Origin: Billgrantia pellis
GTDB taxonomy: Bacteria; Pseudomonadota; Gammaproteobacteria; Pseudomonadales; Halomonadaceae
Reading direction: 5' to 3'
Assembly: GCF_008297955.1 (NCBI RefSeq)
Contig: NZ_VTPY01000005.1
Location: 186,001-250,000 of the forward strand
DNA length: 64,000 nucleotides
The notes below the pieces were generated by a model. That model had not been told where the DNA came from. It made no database searches and saw nothing but the letters and a program-made list of their open reading frames with translations. The position numbers and the translations under genes are program-made. Shown piece after piece: positions 36,235-45,819 of the stretch. How positions within the stretch are numbered: position 1 is the stretch's first letter; the number at the start of each line of letters is the position of its first letter.

Positions 36235-39200
36235 ATGCAATACGAGACGATCGAAGTGGGTCGACAGGACATACTGAAACAGCTGCGCGAACGCCTGGAC
36301 AGCCGACTGGAAAAGGAGCGGGCGGAAGAGGTCGAGGCGTTCGCCCGTCATTTCTATGCCACGGTGCCGCTGGAGGACCTGGTCGATCGTCGACTCGATG
36401 ATCTCTACGGCGCCACCCTATCGGTATGGCACTTCATCCAGCACTTCGATCATGCCGAACCCAAGGTGAGGGTCTTCAATCCCGACTTCGAGGAGCACGG
36501 CTGGCAGTCCTCGCATACTTTCGTTGCCGTACTGCACGAGGATATGCCGTTCCTCGTCGACTCGGTGCGCATCGAGCTTAACCGGCGTGGCCTGACCGTT
36601 CATGCGATCCATAATGCTGTCCTGGCAGTGGAGCGAAATCGCAGCCACGAGCTGGTACAGGTCTGCTCGCCGCGCGATGCGCAAGCTCCGGAGAGCCGAG
36701 AGTCGCTGATTGCCATCGAGATCGATCGTCACTCCAATCCCGAGGTGTTGGGCGATATCGAGCGGTCGCTGCACGAAGTGCTGCGCGACGTACGTATCGC
36801 CGTGGGCGACTACGAGGCGATGGGCGAGCGCGTGCAGGAGGCGATCGATGAGCTCAGGGCGGGCTGCCCCGAGCCGATCGAGGCCGGCGACCACGAAGAG
36901 GCGATTTCCTTTCTCGAATGGCTGCGTCGCGACAATTTCACGTTTCTTGGCTACGACGCCTATACCGTCGAGTCCGGCCCCGATGGCGATCGACTGGCCA
37001 AGATCGAGGGCAGCGACCTCGGCGTGTTCCGCCTGGACCTGCCACGCTATCAGGAGCGCATCCGCACTGAGCTTGGTGTCGACGGCAATCGCTTCGTGCT
37101 GGTGCCGCAGTTGCTCTCCTTCGCCAAGAGCGCTCACCATGCCCGCGTGCATCGGCCGACCTACCCGGATTATATCTCCGTCGATCGCTACGACGAGCAG
37201 GGCCGGGTGATCGGCGAGCATCGTTTCCTGGGCCTGTTCACCTCCAGCCTCTACAATGATTCGCCGCGCAACATTCCGCTGCTGCGTCGGAAGCTCCGCG
37301 CGGTGATGGAAATCGCGGGCTTCAATCCCAAGGGGCACAACGGCAAGCAGCTGCTGCAGATCCTTGAGGTCTACCCGCGCGACGATCTGTTCCAGATCGA
37401 CACCCAGGAGCTCGCGCGCACGGCGCTGGGCATCCTCGACATTCGCGAGCGCCGCCGGGTGCGCCTGTTCATTCGCACCGACCGCTCCGGTCGCTTCCAC
37501 TCCTGCCTGGTGTTCGTACCGCGCGACGTGTTCTCGACCGATCTGCGCGTGCGCATCCAGAACCTGCTGTGCGAGGAACTGGATGCTACCTTCGGTGACT
37601 TCAACACCTACCTCTCAGAATCGATCCTGGCGCGCATCCAGTTCATCCTCCGCTTTCGCGGCGACACGCCCCGCGAGGTCGATCTCAAGCGCCTGGAAGC
37701 CAAGGTGGCCCAGCTCGCACGCAGCTGGCGCGACGAGTTGCATGAGGCGCTGGTCGAAGGCTTCGGCGAGGAGCAGGCCAATCGGCTGATGGATCGCTTC
37801 CGCGACGCCTTCCCGGCCAGCTACCGCGATGATTTCGGCTCGCGCACGGCGGTCTTCGACCTGCAGTACCTGGCCGAGCTCGACGACGGCGAGCCGCTCG
37901 CGCTGACGCTCTATCGCCTGGTCGAGGAGGAGGGCAGCGGCGTCAACCTCAAGTTGTTCCAGCGCGACCATCCGATTCCGCTCTCCGACGTCTTGCCGGT
38001 GATGGAGAACCTGGGGTTGCGCGTCATCGGCGAGCGCCCGTACGAGATCGTCACGCCCGAGTTGCGCTATTGGCTGCACGACTTCGATCTGGAGCACCAC
38101 ACCGCCGCCGAGGTCAGCCTGCAGCAGATGCGTGAACCTTTCATTGAGGCCTTCAAGCGTATCTGGGTGGGTGAGGCCGAGAACGACGGCTTCAATCGTC
38201 TGGTGATCGCCGCCAACCTGGACTGGCGCGAAGTCGCCATGCTGCGCGGCTATGCACGCTACTTGAAGCAGATCCGCTTCGGCATGTCCCAGGACTACAT
38301 CGCCACCACCCTGACCAGCTATCCCGAGATCACCCATGAGCTGGTTACCCTGTTCCGGCTGCGCTTCGACCCGTCCAGGCGTCCCGACGCGGACGAGGTC
38401 GAGGCTTGTATGGAGCGCATCCAGCGTCACCTCGAGGGCGTGGCCAGTCTCAACGACGATCAGTTGCTGCGCCGCTTCATGGAGCTGATACAGGCCACGT
38501 TGCGTACCAATTACTTCCAGCCCGGTGACGACGGACGGCCCAAGGATTACATCGCCTACAAGCTCGATCCTCGCCAGGTTACCGGCATACCCAAGCCGCG
38601 CCCGGCCTACGAGATCTTCGTCTGCTCCCCACGCGTAGAAGGGGTGCACCTGCGCGGGGGCAAGGTGGCCCGCGGGGGCCTGCGCTGGTCCGACCGCCAG
38701 GAGGATTTCCGCACCGAGGTGCTGGGGCTGGTCAAGGCGCAGCAGGTCAAGAACGCCGTGATCGTGCCGGTGGGCGCCAAGGGCGGTTTTATCTGCAAGC
38801 GCCTGCCCGAGAGCGGCGATCGCGATGCCATCCAGCAGGAGGGCGTCGCCTGCTACAGGACTTTCATCCGCGCGCTGCTCGACGTCACCGACAACCTGGT
38901 TGCCGGGGAGGTGGTGCCGCCGCGGGACGTGGTACGGCACGACGACGATGACGTCTATCTGGTGGTGGCGGCGGACAAGGGGACCGCAACTTTCTCCGAC
39001 ATCGCCAACGAGATTTCCGCCGAATACGGCCATTGGCTGGGCGATGCCTTCGCCTCCGGCGGGGCCAACGGCTACGACCACAAGAAGATGGGCATCACCG
39101 CGCGCGGTGCCTGGGAATCGGTGAAACGTCACTTCCGCAATCTCGGGCTCGATACGCAGCGAGAGGAGTTTACCGTGCTCGGCATCGGCGACATGGCCGG

Positions 39201-41076
39201 TGACGTGTTCGGCAACGGCATGCTGCTGTCCGACAAGATTCGGCTGGTCGGCGCCTTCAACCACATGCATATCTTCGTCGACCCCAACCCCGATGCGGCC
39301 GCCACCTTCGCCGAGCGTGAGCGAATGTTCAAGCTGGCGCGCTCGAGCTGGGAGGATTTCGATGCTTCGCTGATCTCCGAGGGAGGCGGCGTGTTCAAGC
39401 GCAGCGCCAAGTCGATTCCGATCTCGCCGCAGATGCAGGAGGTGTTCGGCATCGAGGAGGAGCGCCTGTCACCCAACGACTTGATCCGCGCCATGCTCAA
39501 GTCTCATGTCGACTTGCTGTGGAACGGCGGCATCGGCACTTACGTCAAGGCCAGCGACGAGACCGACGCTCAGGTGGGTGACAAGGCCAACGATGCGCTG
39601 CGTGTCAATGGCTTCGAGCTGAACTGCCGGGTCGTCGGCGAGGGGGGCAACCTGGGCTTGACCCAGCGTGGGCGGATGGAAGCCGCTGCCAAGGGCGTGC
39701 TGGTCAACACCGACTTCATCGACAACGCCGGTGGGGTGAATTGTTCCGACCACGAGGTCAATATCAAGATCCTCGTCGATGACGTGGTCAAGCGCGGTGA
39801 CATGACCGAGAAGCAGCGCAACCAACTGCTGGCGGACATGACCGAGGAGGTGGCCGACCTGGTCATCCTCGACAATTATCGCCAGACCCAGGCGCTCGAC
39901 CTGTCGTTGCGGCTGTCGCGTTTCGGTATCGCGCCTTTCCGGCGCTTCATCGGCGAACTGGAGGCTGCCGGGCAGCTCGATCGCGAGCTGGAGTTCCTGC
40001 CCTCCGACGAGACGCTGCAGGAGCGGGCCAATGCCGACCAGGGCATGACCCATCCGGAACTCTCGGTGCTCATCTCCTATGCCAAGAGCGTGCTCAAGGG
40101 CGACGTGCTGGCCTCGGACGTACCCGACGACCCTTATATCCAGCAGTACGTGGAGCGGATATTTCCGCGGGTACTGGTCGAGCGTTTCCGTAACGAGATG
40201 TACGAACATCGTCTGAAGCGGGAAATCGTCACCACCCAGGTGGCCAACGATCTGGTCGATCACATGGGCATCGTCTTCGTACGCCGGCTCATCGATTCCA
40301 CCGGTGCCACTCCTGCCGATATTGCCCGGGCCTATATCGTCGCCCGCGACAGCTTCCAGCTCTCCACGCTGTGGGAGCGCATCGAGTCGCTGGACAATCA
40401 GCTATCGAGCGAGGTGCAGTATTCGATGATGCTCGACCTGATGCGCCTGATTCGGCGGACCACACGCTGGTTCCTGCGTCAGCGCCTGGGACTCTCGACG
40501 CGGGACGCGATCGAGTACTTCGCACCGCGCGTCGCCCAACTGCAGGAGGGTATCGGCGAACTGCTGCGCGGCGAGGAGCGCAGCCGCTGGGAGCGCAAGC
40601 GCGACGAGCTTCTCGAGGCCGGTGTACCCGAAGAACTGGCCGCCACGGTGTCGGCTTCGGGTAGCCTGTACGGGGCGCTCGGCATCATCCAGGCGGCGCG
40701 CCAGACCGATGAGAAACCCCAGCGCGTGGCCGAGGTGTTCTTCGAGATCGGCAACCGCCTCGAGCTGCCCTGGATGATTCAGCAAGTGAGCGAGCTTCAC
40801 GTGCGCGACAGTTGGCAGGCGCAGGCGCGCGAGACTTTCCGCGATGACATTGATCGCCAGCAGCTGGCGCTGACCATCAGCGTGCTCAAGACCGAGGACG
40901 GCCGCGAGGCCGATGAGCGGGTCGATAACTGGCTGGCGATGCATGCGTCGTTGCACGATCGCTGGTGCCGTCTGCTCGCCGAAGTGCATAGCGGCGGCAC
41001 CCAGGCGAGCTTCCCGCTGTTTGCGGTAGCGGTACGCGAGCTGGTCGACCTAGCCGAGAGCAACGGTGAGACGTGA
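36235..41076 (+). CDS. gdhB: NAD-specific glutamate dehydrogenase, large 180 kDa type
   Basis: A 1613-residue enzyme of the GDH-180 class, which oxidises glutamate to 2-oxoglutarate and ammonia with NAD, mainly for catabolism. A long N-terminal regulatory part with ACT-like segments covers about residues 1-700. The catalytic domain begins near 800 with GGKVARGGLRWSDRQEDFR and VGAKGGFICK, and the NAD-binding segment GIGDMAGDVFGNGML is near 980. A helical C-terminal region follows. It stands alone, with 215 bp before it and a strong terminator after it. A separate NADP-GDH is at 56 kb. Confidence 0.96.
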   Translation: MQYETIEVGRQDILKQLRERLDSRLEKERAEEVEAFARHFYATVPLEDLVDRRLDDLYGATLSVWHFIQHFDHAEPKVRVFNPDFEEHGWQSSHTFVAVLHEDMPFLVDSVRIELNRRGLTVHAIHNAVLAVERNRSHELVQVCSPRDAQAPESRESLIAIEIDRHSNPEVLGDIERSLHEVLRDVRIAVGDYEAMGERVQEAIDELRAGCPEPIEAGDHEEAISFLEWLRRDNFTFLGYDAYTVESGPDGDRLAKIEGSDLGVFRLDLPRYQERIRTELGVDGNRFVLVPQLLSFAKSAHHARVHRPTYPDYISVDRYDEQGRVIGEHRFLGLFTSSLYNDSPRNIPLLRRKLRAVMEIAGFNPKGHNGKQLLQILEVYPRDDLFQIDTQELARTALGILDIRERRRVRLFIRTDRSGRFHSCLVFVPRDVFSTDLRVRIQNLLCEELDATFGDFNTYLSESILARIQFILRFRGDTPREVDLKRLEAKVAQLARSWRDELHEALVEGFGEEQANRLMDRFRDAFPASYRDDFGSRTAVFDLQYLAELDDGEPLALTLYRLVEEEGSGVNLKLFQRDHPIPLSDVLPVMENLGLRVIGERPYEIVTPELRYWLHDFDLEHHTAAEVSLQQMREPFIEAFKRIWVGEAENDGFNRLVIAANLDWREVAMLRGYARYLKQIRFGMSQDYIATTLTSYPEITHELVTLFRLRFDPSRRPDADEVEACMERIQRHLEGVASLNDDQLLRRFMELIQATLRTNYFQPGDDGRPKDYIAYKLDPRQVTGIPKPRPAYEIFVCSPRVEGVHLRGGKVARGGLRWSDRQEDFRTEVLGLVKAQQVKNAVIVPVGAKGGFICKRLPESGDRDAIQQEGVACYRTFIRALLDVTDNLVAGEVVPPRDVVRHDDDDVYLVVAADKGTATFSDIANEISAEYGHWLGDAFASGGANGYDHKKMGITARGAWESVKRHFRNLGLDTQREEFTVLGIGDMAGDVFGNGMLLSDKIRLVGAFNHMHIFVDPNPDAAATFAERERMFKLARSSWEDFDASLISEGGGVFKRSAKSIPISPQMQEVFGIEEERLSPNDLIRAMLKSHVDLLWNGGIGTYVKASDETDAQVGDKANDALRVNGFELNCRVVGEGGNLGLTQRGRMEAAAKGVLVNTDFIDNAGGVNCSDHEVNIKILVDDVVKRGDMTEKQRNQLLADMTEEVADLVILDNYRQTQALDLSLRLSRFGIAPFRRFIGELEAAGQLDRELEFLPSDETLQERANADQGMTHPELSVLISYAKSVLKGDVLASDVPDDPYIQQYVERIFPRVLVERFRNEMYEHRLKREIVTTQVANDLVDHMGIVFVRRLIDSTGATPADIARAYIVARDSFQLSTLWERIESLDNQLSSEVQYSMMLDLMRLIRRTTRWFLRQRLGLSTRDAIEYFAPRVAQLQEGIGELLRGEERSRWERKRDELLEAGVPEELAATVSASGSLYGALGIIQAARQTDEKPQRVAEVFFEIGNRLELPWMIQQVSELHVRDSWQAQARETFRDDIDRQQLALTISVLKTEDGREADERVDNWLAMHASLHDRWCRLLAEVHSGGTQASFPLFAVAVRELVDLAESNGET

Positions 41077-41124
41077 TCGAGCGCAGGGCTGAGCGGTACG
41101 AGAAGCTTCGCGCCTGAGCGGCAT

Positions 41125-41158
41125 CGACGAACCCCGCCACTGGCGGGGTTCGTCGTTT
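41125..41158 (+). terminator. Rho-independent terminator of the NAD-glutamate dehydrogenase gene
   Basis: A 14-bp perfect stem (CGACGAACCCCGCC/GGCGGGGTTCGTCG) with a 3-nt loop is followed by TTT, 48 bp after the stop. Confidence 0.85.
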
Positions 41159-41171
41159 CCGGTTGCACTGT

Positions 41172-41177
41172 TATAAT
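41172..41177 (+). promoter_or_regulatory. Consensus -10 box of pyrD
   Basis: TATAAT, preceded by TGT, lies 43 bp before pyrD. The -35 position falls inside the preceding terminator stem (TTCGTC), so the promoter starts where the upstream transcript ends. Confidence 0.5.
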
Positions 41178-41220
41178 CCGCCCGCTTCAGTTCCGACCGA
41201 CCCGAACGCCTGGAGATGCC

Positions 41221-42270
41221 ATGTACGCGCTTGCCCGCTCGATCCTGTTTCGCCTCGATGCCGAAACCGCCCATGGGGTGGCGCTCACGGCACTGGATCT
41301 GGCGCATCGGTTGAAATTGTCGGGGCGTCTCGCCGATGCGCGGGTCGACGATCCCGTGGAGTTGATGGGGTTGCGTTTTTCCAACCGCGTGGGCCTGGCG
41401 GCAGGGCTGGACAAGAACGCCGATCACCTCGATGCGCTGGGAGCGCTCGGCTTCGGCTTCGTCGAGGTCGGTACCGTCACCCCAAGGCCACAGGACGGCA
41501 ACCCCCGACCACGCCTGTTTCGTCTACCGGCGCGGGGCGCGATTATCAATCGTATGGGGTTCAATAACGCTGGCGTCGACCATCTGGTCGATCGCATCAA
41601 GGCATCGCGCTTCGACGGGGTTGTCGGCATCAATATCGGCAAGAACCTCACCACGCCGGTGGAGAACGCCGTCGACGACTACCTGGCTTGCCTGGAGCGG
41701 GTCCATGCCCACGCCGATTACGTGACGGTCAACATCTCCTCGCCCAACACCCCGGGGTTGCGCAATCTGCAGTTTGGCGAGCATCTCGATGCTCTGCTCG
41801 GAACCTTGCGTGAGGCGGGCAGCCGCCTGGACCGGGACGCGGGGCGGCGAGTGCCGCTTGCCGTCAAGATCGCCCCCGACATGAGCCCCGAGGAGGTGGG
41901 GTTGGTCGCGCGCAGCATCGAGCGCAGCGGCATCGATGCGGTGGTCGCCACCAACACCACGATATCCCGCGACGCCGTGGCTGGGCTGCCCCATGCCGAC
42001 GAAGAGGGCGGGCTTTCCGGGCGGCCGGTATTCGAAGCGTCCAATGCGGTGATTCGGGCGCTGCGTCATCACCTGCCGGCGTTACCCATCATCGGCGTGG
42101 GGGGCATCGACAGCGGCGAGGCGGCAGTGGCCAAGCTTAGGGCGGGCGCCGATCTGGTGCAGCTCTACTCGGGCTTCGTCTACCGTGGGCCGGGGCTGGT
42201 CGGGGAGTGCGCCCGGGCGATCAAGGCCGCGGGCGAGAACAAGAAAGCCCGTGTCGCTGCACGGGCTTAG
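41221..42270 (+). CDS. pyrD: Dihydroorotate dehydrogenase (quinone), class 2
   Basis: A 349-residue FMN enzyme of pyrimidine synthesis that passes electrons to quinone at the inner membrane. The N-terminal amphipathic extension (residues 1-40) marks class 2. FMN-site blocks include [45 protein letters not shown] and the catalytic-Ser region [15 protein letters not shown] lies 6 nt before the ATG. Confidence 0.96.
   Translation: MYALARSILFRLDAETAHGVALTALDLAHRLKLSGRLADARVDDPVELMGLRFSNRVGLAAGLDKNADHLDALGALGFGFVEVGTVTPRPQDGNPRPRLFRLPARGAIINRMGFNNAGVDHLVDRIKASRFDGVVGINIGKNLTTPVENAVDDYLACLERVHAHADYVTVNISSPNTPGLRNLQFGEHLDALLGTLREAGSRLDRDAGRRVPLAVKIAPDMSPEEVGLVARSIERSGIDAVVATNTTISRDAVAGLPHADEEGGLSGRPVFEASNAVIRALRHHLPALPIIGVGGIDSGEAAVAKLRAGADLVQLYSGFVYRGPGLVGECARAIKAAGENKKARVAARA
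42245..42268 (+). terminator. Hairpin overlapping the pyrD stop codon
   Basis: A 9-bp perfect stem (AAGCCCGTG/CACGGGCTT) with a 6-nt loop reaches into the TAG stop. No T-run follows, so it may protect the 3' end and not terminate. Confidence 0.4.
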
Positions 42271-42324
42271 CTCGACTTCGTCGCCTTGTCGGTGACGAAG
42301 GGACGTTGATTGGCGGGTAAACCG

Positions 42325-42531
42325 TTATAGCACCATGGGATTCTTGTGAATGCCGGAGACGCCGGTCATGCCGGCCCATTGATCACCTCGGCCTTCACGC
42401 CAACCACTCATCCAGTATTCACGTATGTTGACATCCTGACTGGGACAGTCGTCGCGGGAGCGCCCGGAAATGCCGGCCTTGTAGCCATGAACATAGGCGC
42501 GTTGGTAGCGATCACGTTTCTGTCTTTTCAT
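42325..42531 (-). CDS. rmf: Ribosome modulation factor
   Basis: A 68-residue protein (E. coli Rmf 55) that dimerises 70S ribosomes into inactive 100S particles in stationary phase. The N-terminus MKRQKRDRYQRAYVHGYKAG and central YWMSGWREGRGD are diagnostic. The C-terminus is about 12 residues longer than in E. coli. AGAGG lies 7 nt before the ATG. A stable hairpin lies in its leader (42560-42582). It faces away from rlmKL. Confidence 0.94.
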   Translation of the reverse strand: MKRQKRDRYQRAYVHGYKAGISGRSRDDCPSQDVNIREYWMSGWREGRGDQWAGMTGVSGIHKNPMVL

Positions 42532-42559
42532 CGGATGACCTCTTTTAAGGTACCAATTG

Positions 42560-42582
42560 GGGACGCACGACATGCGCGTCCC
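42560..42582 (-). promoter_or_regulatory. Hairpin in the rmf 5' leader
   Basis: On the minus strand a 7-bp perfect stem (GGGACGC/GCGTCCC) with a 9-nt loop ends 28 nt before the rmf start codon. It could influence transcript stability or ribosome access. Confidence 0.35.
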
Positions 42583-42804
42583 GGCGTTCCACCGTTTCGC
42601 CAGCCGTACCCAATCCTTTGCAACGGCAGAGCGAGGTCATGCGGGACATACGAGACCCGCGATGTGAACGCATGCGTCTTTACAGTAGCTACCATGACTA
42701 GTCTTAGCCCATCATGGGGCTCATTGTCGACCCATGTTTCGTCATAAGACCGAGACAAATTTGTAACGAAAGGAATATGCCGCCCCATCGGGCGGGAACG
42801 ACCC

Positions 42805-45000
42805 ATGAACGAGCCATCCCAACGTGCTATCCGTGACTTCCTGGCCACCTGTCCGAGAGGGCTGGAAGAGCTTCTGGCCGACGAGCTGCGCGCCTTCGGC
42901 GCAGACCCGCACAAGACTACCGTGGCAGGCGTGCACTTCCAGGCCGACCTGGCGACGGCCTATCGCGCCTGTCTGTGGTCGCGGCTGGCCAATCGCATCG
43001 TGCTGAGCCTGTTACGCGAGGAGGGCATCGAGCGCCCCGAGTCGCTGCGCCGCGCGGTGTCCGGCGTCCCCTGGGCACGCCACCTGCGCCCAGGCGCTAC
43101 CCTGGCGGTGGATTTTCATGGTCGTAGCGAGCAGATTCGCCATACACGCTTCGGTGCCCAGACGGTCAAGGACGGGGTGGTCGATGCCCTGCAGGCGACC
43201 GGCCATTCGCGTCCGAGCGTCGACCTGCAGCGGCCCGATCTGCGTCTCTACGCTCACCTGCACCGAGGGCGGCTGACCCTGGGTGTGGATCTCTCCGGCG
43301 AAAGTCTCCATCGGCGCGGCTATCGTCGCGATGTCGGTCACGCCCCGCTCAAGGAGAACCTGGCAGCGGCACTGCTTATCCGTGCCGGTTGGCCGCAGCG
43401 CCTGCACAACGGCGACGCGCTGGTCGATCCGCTATGCGGCGCCGGCACCTTGCTGATCGAGGCAGCGCTGATGGCGGCCGACATGGCACCTAACCTGAAT
43501 CGGGTGCGCTTCGGCTTCCATGGCTGGGCGCAGCACGACGAGACTCTGTGGCGCGAGCTGAAGCGCGAGGCCGAAGCGCGCGCCAGCATCGGTCGCAAGC
43601 GCTGTCGCAACCGGCTCTACGGCTTCGACGAGAGCCCGCCGGCGCTGGCCGCCGCGAAATCGAACGCCATGCGCGCCGGCATTCCGGCGTTGATTGAATT
43701 CCTGGGGGCCTCGCTTACTCAGCTACGACGCCCCGATGGCCTGGTCGATGAGGCGCGCGGCCTGGTCATCACCAACCCGCCCTACGGCGAGCGTCTGGGC
43801 GAGCTTCCCGAGCTGGTCACGCTCTACGGCGAACTGGGCGAGGGTGTGCGCCGCGCCTTTCCCGGTTGGCGCCTGGCGGTGTTCACCGCCAACCCGGACC
43901 TGGGCCACCGCATCGGCCTGCGCGCCGACAAGCAATATTCGCTGCGGAACGGACCGCTGGAGGCCAAGCTGCTGTTGATGGACGTGCCCGGCGAGGGGGC
44001 GCCTGCAGCCGAACTCAGGGGGAAGGCTGCGCCGTGCAGCGAAGGGGCGCAAATGTTTGCCAATCGCCTGGAGAAGAATCGCAAGCGCTTGAGAAAATGG
44101 CTCCGGCAGTCCGGCGAGACCTGCTATCGGCTCTACGACGCCGACATGCCGGAGTACGCGCTCGCGGTGGACGTCTACGACGGGCGGGTGCATGTACAGG
44201 AATACGCGCCGCCGCGCTCTATCGACGCCGCCCAGGCGCAGAAGCGCCTGTACGATGCCCTGCAGGTCATTCCCGAGGTACTTGGCGTCGATGCCGGCCA
44301 AGTGGTGGTCAAGCGCCGCGAGAAGCAGAGCGGCAAGGCGCAGTACCGCAAGCAGGCCGCCACCGGCCAGCGCTTCCAGGTTCGCGAAAGGCAGGCCCGG
44401 TTATGGGTCAACCTGCGCGACTATCTCGATACCGGACTGTTCCTCGACCACCGTCCGGTGAGGCGCATGCTCGCCGAGATGGCGCCGGGCAAGCGCTTTC
44501 TCAACCTGTTCTGCTACACCGCGGCGGCCACCGTGCAGGCAGCGCTCGGCACCGAGGAGGCGGGGGGGGCCTGTGACAGCGTGAGCGTGGACCTTTCCAA
44601 TACCTACCTCGAGTGGGCGCGCGACAACTTTGCCCTCAATGGGCTCGATCCCGCTCATCACCGCGTGATACGCGACGACTGCCTGCGTTGGCTGGAGACC
44701 GCCAAGGCGCAGTTCGATCTGATCTTCCTCGACCCGCCGACCTTCTCCAACTCGAAGAAGATGGCGGGTACCCTGGACGTACAGCGCGACCATGCACGCC
44801 TGGTCGAACTGGCCATGGCGCGACTGTCCCCGGGCGGTACCCTGGTGTTCTCCAACAACCAGCGGCGGTTTCGAATCGATGAATCGCTGATCGAACGCTT
44901 CGCCGTCGAGGACATCTCGTCGCGTACCTTCGATCCCGACTTCGAACGTCGCCCCGACATTCATCGTGTATTCCTGATTCGTCAGCGGGAGGCGGCATGA
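42805..45000 (+). CDS. rlmL: Bifunctional 23S rRNA methyltransferase RlmKL (m2G2445 / m7G2069)
   Basis: A 731-residue fusion of two methyltransferases. Residues 1-160 include a THUMP RNA-binding domain. The RlmL half has the SAM/catalytic blocks DPLCGAGTLLIEAALMA (about 210) and NPPYGERL (about 324), and methylates N2 of G2445. The RlmK half, from about 400, has FLNLFCYTAAATV (about 570) and DPPTFSNSKKM (about 645), and makes m7G2069. The full length shows both activities are kept. A glutaredoxin-like gene overlaps the stop by 4 bp. Confidence 0.96.
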   Translation: MNEPSQRAIRDFLATCPRGLEELLADELRAFGADPHKTTVAGVHFQADLATAYRACLWSRLANRIVLSLLREEGIERPESLRRAVSGVPWARHLRPGATLAVDFHGRSEQIRHTRFGAQTVKDGVVDALQATGHSRPSVDLQRPDLRLYAHLHRGRLTLGVDLSGESLHRRGYRRDVGHAPLKENLAAALLIRAGWPQRLHNGDALVDPLCGAGTLLIEAALMAADMAPNLNRVRFGFHGWAQHDETLWRELKREAEARASIGRKRCRNRLYGFDESPPALAAAKSNAMRAGIPALIEFLGASLTQLRRPDGLVDEARGLVITNPPYGERLGELPELVTLYGELGEGVRRAFPGWRLAVFTANPDLGHRIGLRADKQYSLRNGPLEAKLLLMDVPGEGAPAAELRGKAAPCSEGAQMFANRLEKNRKRLRKWLRQSGETCYRLYDADMPEYALAVDVYDGRVHVQEYAPPRSIDAAQAQKRLYDALQVIPEVLGVDAGQVVVKRREKQSGKAQYRKQAATGQRFQVRERQARLWVNLRDYLDTGLFLDHRPVRRMLAEMAPGKRFLNLFCYTAAATVQAALGTEEAGGACDSVSVDLSNTYLEWARDNFALNGLDPAHHRVIRDDCLRWLETAKAQFDLIFLDPPTFSNSKKMAGTLDVQRDHARLVELAMARLSPGGTLVFSNNQRRFRIDESLIERFAVEDISSRTFDPDFERRPDIHRVFLIRQREAA

Positions 45001-45356
45001 CGCATCTTACGCTCTACACCACCCTGGGATGCCATCTATGCGAACAGCTCGAGGTCCTGCTGCAGCGGCTGCATCGTGGCGAGTACGAACTGCGCCGGAT
45101 CGAGATCAGCGAGGATGAAGGCTTGTTGGCGCGCTATGGGGTGCGCATTCCGGTGCTTGCCGACGAAGCGGGAGAAGAGCTCGACATGGGCTTCGAGGCG
45201 TCGCGCCTGGCGACTTGGCTGGCCGAGCGCAATCGCCTCGACGAAGGCGCCTGGCAGCAGCTGAATACTGGCGAATCAGACCCTCTGGATCAGGGAGAAA
45301 AGAAGGCGGATGGAGCGCTTAACTGGCGGCCCGGCGGACGGCGCTACCTAGCCTGA
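44997..45356 (+). CDS. Glutaredoxin-family protein
   Basis: A 119-residue thioredoxin-fold protein with a dithiol site GCHLCEQ (Cys12 and Cys15) right after the first strand LTLYTTL. The cis-Pro segment IPVLADEAG is present near residue 55. The C-terminal 30 residues are polar and lack family features. It overlaps rlmL by ATGA, so it is co-translated, an arrangement also seen in related gammaproteobacteria by recollection. Partner unknown. Confidence 0.82.
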   Translation: MTHLTLYTTLGCHLCEQLEVLLQRLHRGEYELRRIEISEDEGLLARYGVRIPVLADEAGEELDMGFEASRLATWLAERNRLDEGAWQQLNTGESDPLDQGEKKADGALNWRPGGRRYLA

Positions 45357-45371
45357 CAGTGCGTGTCGAGG

Positions 45372-45671
45372 TCAGGCATTGTCCAGCAGGGAAAGCTGCA
45401 ACACGGCAGCTTGGCCCTCGGCACTCTCGGCATCCACCTCGAACACCTTGCGCAGCCCCCGGGACGACTGGATGGTGGCCTCGTCGCCGAGCCACATCAT
45501 GGCCTGATCGTGATCGTCGGCCAGCCTATGCTTCAGCCCGCCGAACTGGGTGCCGATCTGGCCCCAGGCGCGGCTGAAGATCCAGTCGCCGAACATGTCC
45601 TGGTGAATATGCACCAACACGTAGTCATGGTCACTTTCCCAGCGGACGATCACGAAGACTCCCACATGCAT
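45372..45671 (-). CDS. Small WGR-domain-like protein
   Basis: About 99 residues from the ATG at 45671, which has GGTGG upstream; an in-frame TTG at 45740 would add 23 residues. The sequence RWESDHDYVLVHIHQDMFGD, then WIFSRAWGQIGTQFGG, matches the WGR pattern (YxLxxxxDxFGxWxxxRxWGRIG) with Gln in place of Arg. WGR domains occur in PARPs, where they contact DNA and nucleotide, and in MolR-type proteins; here the domain stands alone. It converges on the glutaredoxin gene with 15 bp between stops. Function unknown. Confidence 0.72.
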   Translation of the reverse strand: MHVGVFVIVRWESDHDYVLVHIHQDMFGDWIFSRAWGQIGTQFGGLKHRLADDHDQAMMWLGDEATIQSSRGLRKVFEVDAESAEGQAAVLQLSLLDNA

Positions 45672-45819
45672 CAGGACGCCACCCAGGGCGGCGCGAAGGA
45701 TCAGGTCGCGGTATTGTAAGGCATCGAGCCGACTGGACAAGCCATGACCGCCGGTTTGCGGTTCGCTGCGTCAATGCACGCGCCGAACCGGTCGTACATA
45801 CCGCGAGAGAGGAAGCATT

